A DNA stretch of 64,000 nt from Centroberyx gerrardi (Eukaryota > Chordata > Actinopteri > Beryciformes > Berycidae), in NCBI RefSeq assembly GCF_048128805.1, contig NC_136010.1, positions 28,445,980 through 28,509,979 on the forward strand, in the 5' to 3' direction. A program made the position numbers and the translations under genes. How positions within the stretch are numbered: the first letter of the stretch is position 1; the number at the start of each line of letters is the position of its first letter. Positions 48,701 through 58,800 of this stretch are shown piece by piece. Below the pieces are notes generated by a model. That model worked only from the letters and a program-made list of their open reading frames with translations, had not been told where the DNA came from and ran no database searches.

Positions 48701-51700
48701 TTTGGCTCCTCTTATCTCTCAGGGCATCCTTCCCCTTTCTGGACTTTCCTTCCAAGCCAACTCACTGGACCCTGACACATCGCATTCATCACATATGTTT
48801 CATATGTTTGAGATCAGCGGTGAGTCACTGGAAATTACCAAGTTCAACTAAGGCATGGTAAGAGCAACAGCAAAGCCTATGATTGTAACGCACTGAGCAG
48901 GATTTCTACTGTCCCCCTTAACCATCCAGGTCCAATGTTGGACTCCAAGGTCTTCGTGTGTGCCAGCGCTGCAGAGTTAAGGAAATGGATGGAGCACATA
49001 GAAGAGAGGAGATACAAGTCAATGGCACAACCCATGAGTCCCTCCCATTGTGCTCTCTCCTATCTAGTAATGACGATTTGTTGTTGTATCAAACTGATAA
49101 GATTTGATTTCTACTGTAAATGAATACAATCTGTCTGCTTGTGACAAAACAATTATAAGTCAATAATGCCAAAGTGAAACATGAAAAGTTAATTTTGTAC
49201 ATTAAAGGAATAGTTCCCCAAAATGAAAATTCAGTCATTCCCAAAATTCAGTCAAACTCCACTGAAGTTGGTAGGACCACCAAACACTGCTCCTGTAGTT
49301 CCATCTCAGCCTTCTCCCAAACTATTGAAGTTAACAGGACCGTCTTTTTACAGCTCCAAAAAGCCTAAAATGTCCATCAGATTTCTCCAACCAGCTCGTG
49401 CAGCGTAAAGTGTTTTGTAGCCAAATGATTGCACTGTGGCTCCAAAAGTCCAATATTTACCTCATTATCTCCTAGATTTAATGCTCTGGTCACCCTACAG
49501 TGCTCTGGCAGAAGACTCTGCTTGCTACTGTAGGGCAGCTGTTGGTACGATCTAGAACAAAACACTGTCAGTGAGGTAAATATTGGACCCACAGTGCAAT
49601 CGTTTGGCTACAAAACACTTGGATTATGCTGCACAAGCTGAATGGAGAAATTTGATGAACATTTTATGCTTCTTTTGGAGCTGTAAAAAGACGGTCTTGT
49701 TAAATTCAATAGTTTGGGAGGAGGCTGAGATGGAACTACAGGAGCTAACTCTGTGTGTTTGGTGGTCCTACAAACTTCAATGGAGTTTCCACTGACATGG
49801 GAGAAGCTATTGACTGAATTTTCTTTTTTGGGTGAACGATTCCTTTAATCATCATATCCATTAATCATATCATGTTTATACCCTATAGTTACCCTGCGAT
49901 GAGCACTGGAAAAGAGAGGAACTGAAAAAGTACTTACTACAAGCTCCAATATGGCAGTGGGAGGGCTCCCCCATACAGCACATGGGACAGCCAGGATACT
50001 TATCCATCGTCCATATCATTAACACACAAAGACAGGTAATACTCTCTGACAGTGTGTTTCCAGCATGAGCCATCTGCGCTAAAATATTAATTCTGTAATA
50101 CTTTGACATTTTGCACTACTATGTCACTTTTACCAGGCCCTTACTACATTATGCAAAAAAGTCTCCTTCTGCTATCTGTAACAGTTTGGTAGCAATGCAT
50201 TACTCATTGAAAACAATGTGTATTACTGATGCAAGCTAACTCCTGGCTTGCAGTACCAATGTCTTAAAATCTTGAATGAGGAATGCTAACAATGCTATCA
50301 TGCTGAATTTTGGTTAAAGCTGCTACATGTAGCATTTTTAAACATAACTGTATCATTGTCCAATTAATTGTGATACCTTGGTATGATTACTGTAAACAAA
50401 TGAGACCATTGTGGAGACAGTTAGTAACCTCTATCTCACACCAGTGGTATTGTTAGTGCTGGTGTTTCTCATTTCTCATTAAAACCACATTTCATTTCAC
50501 ACTCTGTGGCTTCCTGTTGCAAAGAGGATGTTGCTAATTCGGTCAATGGTTTTCTCTTTGGCTTTACTGAAGAGGATAAACACGATGGAAGTGATCTTTC
50601 CATCGGCCTTTCACTCCTTCCACCATCTGCGGTTGCCAGAAACTTGTCTGTGGAAGAACAGCGCCCTCTTTCTGTTTTGTGCTGTAAAGCAATCCAGCAA
50701 AATCTGAACTAGTGGCACGCAATATAAAATGCAGAGGCCGGCAGAGTATGCCAATCTTCTCTGTGATGGTTTCGTTTGTTTACAGTAATTATACTAAAGT
50801 CTCAGAATTAATGTGGTAACAATTTATTGATGTTAAGATGCTACTCATTGCACCTTTAAAGTGAAAAAATAGGTCTTTTCCCCTTTTTGTGTTTGAAAAA
50901 TACATTTCAAAATGTCAATGATAGTATGACAGCTAATACAGTGGTAACAGTGACATTGTTGGCTCTGTTATTGCAGGGACTCCAAGAGAGACTCATGGTT
51001 CTCTTCCCTCAAGACGTCCTGCTGCTGTCAGTGGACAACAAACGGCTGAATATAAGATATGAGGTAGTGTAACACAACACTATGGGAAAATTCCATAATA
51101 ATACCTCCGCACAGCGTGACATAACCACGCTTCCCTATCGACATGACACAGTGCCTGTCCTTTCGACACATGACACACGGCACAGGTGGAACATTTCGTA
51201 ACTCAAACCTGCCACCTATAACACCATCTGCAGGATGAGAAATAAGACTGGAAAGGATGGAGGTGTAATCTCATCTAGGTGTCCATTTTGGTATGAGTAT
51301 GTGGAAGTGAAAAGTCCTGCACCTGCTTCAACCTACACTATGGCTTCTTCTTCTTCTTCTTCTTCTTCTTCTTCTTCTTCTTCTTCTTCTTCTTCTTCTT
51401 CTTCTTCTTTCCCGTCAACTATAACAGGGGAGGTTGCCCAGGCAAAGCATCAAAGCAGTGGAGAGGTCAGCCTTGCCTGGACGACTGGAGTTTGAGCTGA
51501 CAGGTAACACACTATGGTGCATAAACACAGAGGGGCGAATTCACAAAGAATGGATTGCGGCCGCTAATAGCACCATGAATTGCGCATCATTTGCACCCGC
51601 TATTTGCTCCGTCTCAAGGACCGATTCACAAAAGATATTGCGCTAATGATATGCCAGCGCAAACACGCACATAACCTGTTGCAACTGAGTGCAATTTGCC

Positions 51701-53734
51701 CCTGTTTTGCGTCTGATTGCAATTTGCCCCTGTTTTGCGTCTGACTGCAATTATCAATATAGCAAAGTATAAATGTTGGCTTTGCGCCAAGAACACAATA
51801 GGCAGGACAATGGCAGAGAGAAAGAGAAAACTTAAATTTTCAGACTGCGAGCTGCAAGTCCTGACGGAAGAGGTGCAGAGGCATTCCTCAAAACTTCAGG
51901 CAAGAAATTTAACCGGGACTGCGAGAAACCATATTTGGGATTTAATATCCCAGTCTGTCAGTGCTGTTGGTGTTTCCAAACGCACCTTCAGACTGCAAAA
52001 GAAGATGGCATGATTTGAAGCGGAGAACAAAGGAGAATGTAGGGGAGCTTTATTCATTTATTTTTCATGACACAATTGCATCCTGTCACTGCATCCTTAG
52101 TTTATCATTGCATCTCACTGCATCCCAAAATAAACTAGAAGGGCACTCGCAAGCGCAGACCTCCGCCAAGGCCAATCCAGTCTTCTATGATATGCAAATG
52201 TGCAAGTGCAACCAATATACGGATCCGCTCCAAAATGTAATGGGTTCTTCCTTGGCCCATGCTACACCCTTCCACGAAGTTTCATGAAAATCGGGCCAGT
52301 AGTTTTTCCGTAATCCTGCTGACAGACAGACAAACACACACACAAACAAACGGCACCGAAAACATAACCTCCTTGGCGGAGGTAATACTGTAAATGAGTT
52401 TGAGCGGGGCTGTCCATGGTGCTGAATCTTTAGGCCAAAATAAAGCCCACTGTGCTGACTAGTGAGATAAGTGAAAATGAAATTGAGTTGTATTGATTGT
52501 TTGGTTGTACTGATTTATTTGCTTTTGTTTGTGAAGCAATCTGTTAAAGTTCTATAGTAATAGTAAAATTAATATATAGTAAATATATAGTCTGTGTTAA
52601 AGTTCTATAGTAATAATAAATTAATATTATTTACAGACTGTACTTACAGACAATTTTATTTTTTAGGTCACACAAAGGTGAAATTGTTGCAGAGACATTT
52701 GCAAGGTCAATTCAATTCAATTCTCAGTTAAATCAACAAGTGATAAAGTCTGGGCGTGACACCCCTTATAAATGCGCTTCAGTTACCACCAACTCTCTGA
52801 AGATGCTAATAATTTCACTCTAACTGCGTGTGGCAATTAGCGCCGACCTTTGTGAATTGGACTGTTTTTGCAATGAGGCTCATTTGCATAGAAAGGGGGC
52901 AATTTTGCGCCAAATGTATGCATATTACCTCATTTAAATACGTGCAAATAGCACAGGAGCACCGAGACGCTATTTGCGTGGCAGCGCAGTTAGCGGGGCA
53001 TTTCACCCTTTGCGAGTGCTTTGTGAATTACACGGTTTCTTTTTGTCTTATTTGCACAGGTTTAGCGTCAGCAAAAGCCGCGCAATCCTTTTGTGAATTC
53101 GCCCCAGAGTCTCTGGAATAAAATGACCAGCAGTGAAGCATACAGTCATTTAATTTAATTTAATTTAATTTCAGGTGAGCTGGTGGAGCCCCTGCAGGTC
53201 TCTTGCACCTGTCTGGAGGATTACCAGAACTGGACCTTCCAATTACAACAGGTAGACTAATTTACAATTTGAGTGATTTTGCATTGTTGAATATGTTACA
53301 TATTAAATTTCCTGATCTCAGTGATCATGACATCCATCCAAACCCCACTGTGCAATTTCAAAAACGCGTGGTTGTCAATCTTAAAGGGGCATTAATTAAT
53401 GTATGACTTTTATCAACCTCTACTGGCCATCAACTGGAATTGCACCAACATAGACCGACAACTATGGGGCTGTAAAAATCGTACTTACTGCACCTTTAAA
53501 ATGAACCACAAGCAATATCATATTCATTTGTATTAAGGTGATGTTTCATACCTCAAATGTGAACCAACTGTGTATAAATGTGACTTTCTCTTTGATCTAC
53601 AGCCAGAAAAAAACAGCCAAGTTACGGTGAGTCATGGCGCTCCGCCAATCATGCCAAAGCGACACAGGAGCAGAAAGGAGTCCCAGGAACCGATGATAGC
53701 AGCTGACCGATGCCACACCAACGGATGGGGCTGA
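42732..53734 (+). CDS. plekhn1: Two-PH-domain protein, best assigned to PLEKHN1
   Basis: Coding exons: 42,732-42,826; 45,277-45,376; 46,753-46,899; 48,006-48,092; 48,723-48,819; 48,930-49,066; 49,889-50,035; 50,977-51,063; 51,428-51,503; 53,175-53,251; 53,603-53,734. They total 1,182 nt (393 aa) with GT-AG introns.
The protein starts MGCCSV: Gly2 followed by Cys3 and Cys4 predicts N-myristoylation plus palmitoylation and membrane anchoring. A first PH-like domain covers about 105-200 (FLVLFSFHLLIL, YQGILPLSGLSF, MFEISGPML, VFVCASAAELRKWMEHI). A second covers about 262-348 (LMVLFPQDVLLLS, YEGRLPRQSIKA, LEFELTGELVE, CLEDYQNWTFQL).
This matches the human PLEKHN1 plan (acylated N terminus, two PH domains), a protein reported to bind phospholipids and mitochondria-associated factors. 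Human PLEKHN1 has a long C-terminal tail that is absent here. Position next to ttll10 supports the name. It could instead be a close paralogue; that it is a real gene is secure. Confidence 0.75.
43965..44120 (+). mobile_element. LINE 3' tail in plekhn1 intron 1
   Basis: The sequence CTTGGCTAGGTCTCACTTGT, GTAAAAGAGGTTTTAATCTC and CTAGTTAAATAAAGGTTA, followed by (AT)n, is the widespread 3' end of a fish non-LTR retrotransposon (Rex/L2-like, family by recollection). The body is missing, so it is a 5'-truncated copy. Confidence 0.55.
44202..44431. repeat. Paired (CA)n and (GT)n microsatellites in plekhn1 intron 1
   Basis: A CA run with small interruptions (44,202-44,281) and a GT run (44,403-44,430) lie 120 bp apart. 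They are complementary, so the transcript could form a hairpin. Confidence 0.9.
45389..45422. repeat. (GT)n microsatellite just inside plekhn1 intron 2
   Basis: It begins about 12 bp after the exon 2 donor (GAG then GTCAGTATCTG). A (GT)n tract this close to a 5' splice site can influence splicing in other genes; no effect is shown here. A CA run lies at 45,743-45,773 in the same intron. Confidence 0.9.
49202..49849. mobile_element. Long-armed inverted-repeat element in plekhn1 intron 6
   Basis: The ends read ATTAAAGGAATAGTTCCCC and GGGTGAACGATTCCTTTAAT. The arms (about 49,202-49,460 and 49,575-49,849) are complementary for about 260 bp: CAATATTTACCTC with GAGGTAAATATTGG, TGTTTTGTAGCCAAATGATTG with its reverse, GACCGTCTTTTTACAGCTCC with its reverse. 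The TTAAAGGAATAGTTC end is a hallmark of an abundant fish DNA element. It has no coding capacity. Confidence 0.8.
50330..50840 (+). repeat. Interspersed repeat family B, copy 2, in plekhn1 intron 7
   Basis: Inverted relative to the copy at 7,075-7,495 and colinear with it over most of its length. This copy contains a plus-strand open frame of 68 codons (50,506-50,712) that the other copy does not preserve, so it is not taken as a gene. Confidence 0.7.
51344..51409. repeat. (TTC)n microsatellite next to a splice acceptor
   Basis: Twenty-two TTC triplets in plekhn1 intron 8 end only about 18 bp before the exon 9 acceptor (ACTATAACAG at 51,427). The tract extends the polypyrimidine stretch. The 'poly-Ser' open frame over it is not coding. 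Confidence 0.9.
51811..52065 (+). pseudogene. Frameshifted Harbinger Myb-like accessory gene
   Basis: The first part (51,811-52,013) encodes an N-terminal Myb/SANT-like segment with EVLTEEV-type helix text (ELQVLTEEVQRHSSKL) and a tail WDLISQSVSAVGV. The downstream RRWHDLKRRTKE segment needs a shift to the neighbouring frame at about 51,980. It is a decayed transposon gene, not a host gene. Confidence 0.6.
52138..52390 (+). mobile_element. Nested non-LTR retrotransposon 3' fragment
   Basis: It starts in GACCTCCGCCAAGGCCA and ends CCTCCTTGGCGGAGGTAAT, with AAGTTTCATGAAAATCGGGC, TTTTTCCGTAATCCTGCTGA and CAGACAGACAAACACACACA between. These words mark the 3' tail of a widespread vertebrate LINE/SINE family. 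It sits inside the Harbinger-like element, giving the order of insertion: Harbinger first, this second. Confidence 0.6.
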
Positions 53735-53777
53735 CTCATACGCAGACTGCGCAGAGGCTCGGAAATCCACTGTAATT

Positions 53778-53783
53778 ATTAAA
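53778..53783 (+). terminator. plekhn1 candidate poly(A) signal ATTAAA
   Basis: A variant hexamer 44 bp after the plekhn1 stop. A canonical AATAAA follows at 54,163-54,168, which would give a 3' UTR of about 430 nt. Which one is used cannot be told. Confidence 0.45.
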
Positions 53784-54899
53784 GTAAAACTTGTTGATAG
53801 CGTGTATATAATGCATTTATTTCTACTTGTACCACAAAAAGGAGATACAGTAGGGAAAGCTAAGGCTGTAACAGGGTTCTGAAACTTTTTCAGCCCAAGT
53901 TTCGTCTCACCCAGGGACCCAGGCGTATGAAAAGATACATATAGTACCAAGTTCATGTGGGGATTAACAGAAATAGAGCCATGACCCACTTTGAGACCAG
54001 ACCATAGTTGAAGAAATGTTGTAGTGCCTGTAGAGCTGTTTCTGAGTAAAGGGAACCAAGCTGAAGGTAACCAAAGAAGCTAGAACAGTAGAGATTGTAC
54101 ATTTTCATTTTCTGCTTCGATAATTTTTCTTAATGGACATAATGATTTACTTTTTAACAAACAATAAACACAGTTTTCAAAAAGTTTTTCGATTTGAGTC
54201 TGATGTGAAGAGTTCTAAAATCATTCACTCAAAACAAAATAAAGTGGAAGTATTCGCATTTATTTCAATGGTTAAACATTTACAGTAATGTGCTGAAATC
54301 CAGTAAACATCCAGTGTATTATAGTATTTATATTTATTGTCGTTTTTGATATTAATATCTGACTGCAAAGTTTATTGTTATGGAATGCCATAATTTTTGT
54401 AAAATATAAATTACCGTCATAAAAGTAAATGAACCATATTCTGCTCTTTATACATGTAGTGAAGTACATCTACAGTATTGTAAATTTACATCAGTATCTC
54501 CATAGAGAATAACCAGCTATAGGAGTATAAATACACATGCTGCAACAGCAATCATTAAATTAGAACTAACGACTTAGTTAGATGCAGCAAAAGTAGTTTT
54601 ATAAACATTTCATGTGCCATTGGAAGAGTTTGCATTTGAATGCCGATAATAGTGGTTGATCAACAATGTGTCATGTGAGTCACCAGCAGCTCTCTTACTG
54701 TGCTATTGGTCACTTGGGGATTTTTACAGTTATAGATGGGACATATGTAGGCCTAAATGTAATACAGTGCTTAGTGTATTATAATAATGTGATTCTTGTA
54801 GGGGAATCCTCTTTTCTGTGAACATTAAGGATGGTCACTTTAACTCATTACACCAGTAGTTTTTGTCCACAGACTCTTAATGTACAGTATATGTAGCGC

Positions 54900-55440
54900 T
54901 ACATGTGGGGAATGTGGGTAAAAATGCACATTTACCACAGAGTTTGTAAATGTACAAATTTCCCGAGGTAAATCTGTTAAGTGTGTACAGTTCCTGGTTA
55001 ATGTGTGTGGAAAATGATTGACACAGTAGCGTGCTGTTGTCACCCTGTTGACCTCAGAAATGCCACCAGTTTGGCAAAAAAACTGGTTGCAAAAAAAACG
55101 GTGCCAAAAACTGATGCGCTCTGTCCTTAACTGGGTCATGCACGGAAACTTTGCAAACACTAAAGCAGGATCTGCCTTTGCCAATTTTGAATTAATCTCC
55201 CATACCGCCCATATCTCAGTTTACTACAGAAGCCAATCTGAAGAAGGATTTTGGCCATGTGGTATGTCATACCCATAACAAAACATAGTGACAGGACTGA
55301 GAGAGCTTTTTCCACTCACATTAACTAGGAAATGTACACATTTACCAGATTTACCTTGGGAAATGTTTACATTTTTGCACCACTGGTAAATTTGCACATT
55401 TACCTTTTTACCACATTTACTGTAACATGGATGGTTTGAA
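54900..55440. repeat. Imperfect inverted repeat between plekhn1 and arhgef19
   Basis: Left arm words (GTAAAAATGCACATTTACC, TAAATGTACAAATTTCC, GAGGTAAATCTG) recur reversed in the right arm (CATTTACCAGATTTACCTTG, GTAAATTTGCACATTTACC). The middle holds a 76-codon plus frame (55,048-55,278) with no recognised domain. It is likely an old DNA element and may fall in the 3' UTR of arhgef19. Confidence 0.5.
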
Positions 55441-55886
55441 AAATTTGCTCTCTAATTTTAAAAGTATTGAATGCATTCACAGGCTGCATGTATAACGAAA
55501 TTGCTGCTACAAATTTTGGCAGTGTGGAAAAAAGATTAAAAATGTTGACCTAACTATATGTATCTTAATGTATAGATGCCTTTTGAAATGAAAATGTATG
55601 AGTACAGAGCAACAGCTTTGCTCTCTAATTCCAAAAAGTATTGAATGCATTCACAGCCGGCATGCAAAAGGAAAACGCTGATACACAGTTCGGTAACCAT
55701 TATGCGTAAAAAAGGTCACAAATGTCGGCATGTTTTAGCACCTGCACACTATATCAAGGTCCCACATCCATCTAAAATTAAAATAATGATCCAGAAGCTT
55801 GAAAATACTAAGCCTTACCAACTGAAGTGCACACTTGACATTATACACACAGCTGTATACACAGGACAAGTTGCAATACAAAACGT

Positions 55887-58800
55887 TTAGTGTTCCCCCT
55901 GGAGCTTCTGCGTGACGCACTTGATGCGGATATTTTCTCGGAGGTTGCGGAGGCGCGCGCTACGACTTGTGATTTCCTCCACGTAGGTTTTGGGGAACCA
56001 GCCCCGTTCCCCGTCAGACAGCCGGATGCCCTCCACCCAGCCTGGCAAAATATAACAAGCCTTAGAAATTCAAGCAAACCACTGTTGATTATGATGAACT
56101 GCTTGGGTATAGCTGAAACAACCACTGAAACACAAACCCAACTTATTGCCCCATTTGATGAGATTTCTCTCTGGTCTATTGGATCCAAATCTGAGAATAT
56201 TGTTATTGTTAGATATGATTTTCTCCAGAATTCCATGACTCTCTGTATTGTAGGTAGAGAGATAACAGTGAAACTTTGGCCAACATAGTCATTCTTCTAC
56301 ATTCTCTAATTGTGTTAACTTCTTGTAAATGAAATAACAGTGAAGTTTAACAATTCATCAATTTGCTGGGGACCCCCTGAAACTCCATCGAGGACCCCTG
56401 GTGGTCCCCGGACCCCATGCTGAGAACCACTGGCTTAGAGTACATTATCAAATTTGGGATACAGGTTGAAGGTGGAATGCAGTTTATCTAATAGAGAAAT
56501 GTGTCTCAGACTCTTACCGTCACTTGTAATGGTCTTGGCTTGAAGAATGTCAGCCTTTTCCAGTGTTAACTCATCATGCTCTTGGGCCTGATAGCTCTTA
56601 ATGCACTGAACCTGGGATACATCTGAGATGAAAAGAAAAGAAAAAAATCTGAAATGAATGAGAGGATTAAAGGGGCTTGTGTTGATTCATACTGAACCTT
56701 CAGCTCTTGGACTGACCATCGTTCTCACTGGCCTGCTCAATGTCTTCCAGCGGATCGGATGGAAACATCGCTGTGATCCATCTCTGCTTCCCACTCCTCG
56801 GTAGACACAAAGAAAGACAAGCATAAAGCTTAGCCAATACAGAAGACTGAAGCAAAGACTCAAATCAATCAGAACATATGTGAAAATGGTCTGTAAAAGA
56901 TGTACAGAAAGTCTTATTGACGATGGTTCGGTAAAGCCTGAGAAGGACGGTAAGTTCTTACTCACTCAGTGTGGGCTTTGAGCAGGATCTGGTGTTTGAG
57001 CTGCTGGCCTTCACACAGCTGGAGGTGGAAGATGAAGCCTGAGATTCCCTGCAGCTTCTGACTTAGGTCCTTCACTTTCAGCTCGCCTATCTTGGCATGC
57101 ACAAACACCATGAACTTCCATGTGCTGCAAAGAAACGGAAGATGGCATTGAACAGCTGACAGTTCAGATAATGTCCTTAGTCGCATGTTGTGTCAATCAG
57201 TGCAGTGTTTTCTGTCTGTGTCTCTACAGCATATCACTCACTCCTTCCTCCGGGACAGCAGAAGACAGTCATTGAACAGGTGGAGGTACACAGGCTTGGT
57301 GGGTAACTTGAGCTTTGACCCAGAAATGCTCATAGTCTGAGTGTCCACCTCCAGTAGTTCACCATGTTTCACCAGCCAGCGAGACTGAGAGATCAGGGGG
57401 AATATCTAGAAGGCAAGGAATTGCTTAGCTAAGTAAGATACACTGTATAAATACTGTATATAGTAACAGTGATGACATAAGCCGACATAAACTGAAATTA
57501 TGACAGTTTGATTCCCACAGGATTGGTATTATCAGGGCACCTCTGTCTTCACCAAATACAGGAATTTTTACTTTACTTTAATCACAGACATGGCAGATTC
57601 ACACGGAATTAAAATCACAGACGATGTCCACAGTTATTACAAATCACTGGACATCCCCAGGTAATATTAGTCCTGTGCGAATGGGGCTAAAGAGAATAAT
57701 TAATTTGTAAAGATATCAAAAAAGACATTCAATTACCTTGCCCTCAAAATGAATTTTCTTATTGAGGTGAATGAGCTCCTCCATCCTTTTCATCGACTGC
57801 ACACTGGAATTACATTCTTTGATGATCTGTGAAGATATACACCAACATAGTTATTACTGCTGAGTCACGACAGTGATAATAATGGTACTCAGTCAACTGG
57901 TCGTTGTGGATGATCATCACTACCTTCTTAAGCTCATTGAAAGCTTTAGTGGCAGTGTCCTCATCTCGTGAGCCTGGCGTTGTCCTCTTTAAGATATTCT
58001 GAAAAGTAAAGAAACTGTAACTGTAAACATTACTGCCTCTTCTTGCTATTCACAGTGTTTGGGCAAAATCTGCTACTGCAAATTTGCTTGGCCAGTACAA
58101 ATATTACCCCCACTGCAGTTCCACATAATTGGATTCAAGTGCTAACATGAATTCAGCGGTGAAAGTTGAATCGTGTACCTCCACCAGCATTTTGAGCCGT
58201 GTGATCCGCTGGAACGGGAGGATTAGGAAGGAGGTGAGGGGAAGTCTTTGGCAGATGGGATCCTCCTCCAGACGAGCCAGGATACTGGGGAAACGAGCAT
58301 TCTCGTGCCTGAAGGACCAAGAGATGGAAATTTAAAGCTAGAAACAGATTTTAGACAGATATGGCATTTGCTGAGAACTACTTTTCGAGAACTTCTGTAC
58401 CAACTAGGCTTTTGCCAGCCCAGTATGAACAAAACTGCTCAGCCTACTCAGGGTTTGCAAACTAGGCGAACCTAATGCAAGTTAAATCATGCAGGTGTAA
58501 AATAACACCCGAACACCCTTACAGAAAGCTGTGGACATCCGGCACAAAAGAATTAGGCTGTTTATGTATTGCAGCTGTGCCAGTGTGCGCAGAGTGCTCC
58601 AACACAATTACAAGTCCTTACATATATTTTCAGACGTCCATCACTGTTGATATATTCTACATACAGTGAAAGGAGTTGCTCACAGCAAACGCTGGTAGGT
58701 CTGCTCTTGGTAAGCCTGGTTGGTCACATAGGGTAAATAAACCCTACGTAGCGCCGGGCAGTGATCCAGGACGATGTCACACACATCAAACCGCAGAATG

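Larger units (their letters stand above)
51531..53104 (+). mobile_element. Degenerate PIF/Harbinger-like transposon in plekhn1 intron 9
   Basis: The terminal inverted repeats are GGGGCGAATTCACAAAG and TTTGTGAATTCGCCCC, flanked by AGA on both sides as a 3-bp target duplication. Subterminal GCGC/TTTGCGTC-rich words recur at both ends. Inside, from 51,811, an open frame begins MAERKRKLKFSDCELQVLTE, a Myb/SANT-like DNA-binding accessory protein of the Harbinger type. The expected RRWHDLKRRTKE continuation is present at about 52,000-52,040 but in another frame, so the gene is broken. No DDE transposase frame remains. Confidence 0.75.

Noticed and set aside
51235..51495. 86-codon frame with a poly-Ser run
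   Set aside because: The Ser run is the TTC microsatellite in intron 8; only its final part overlaps plekhn1 exon 9, and in another frame.
55048..55278. 76-codon plus frame between plekhn1 and arhgef19, as a further plekhn1 exon
   Set aside because: No acceptor in the right phase was found, and it sits within an imperfect inverted repeat.
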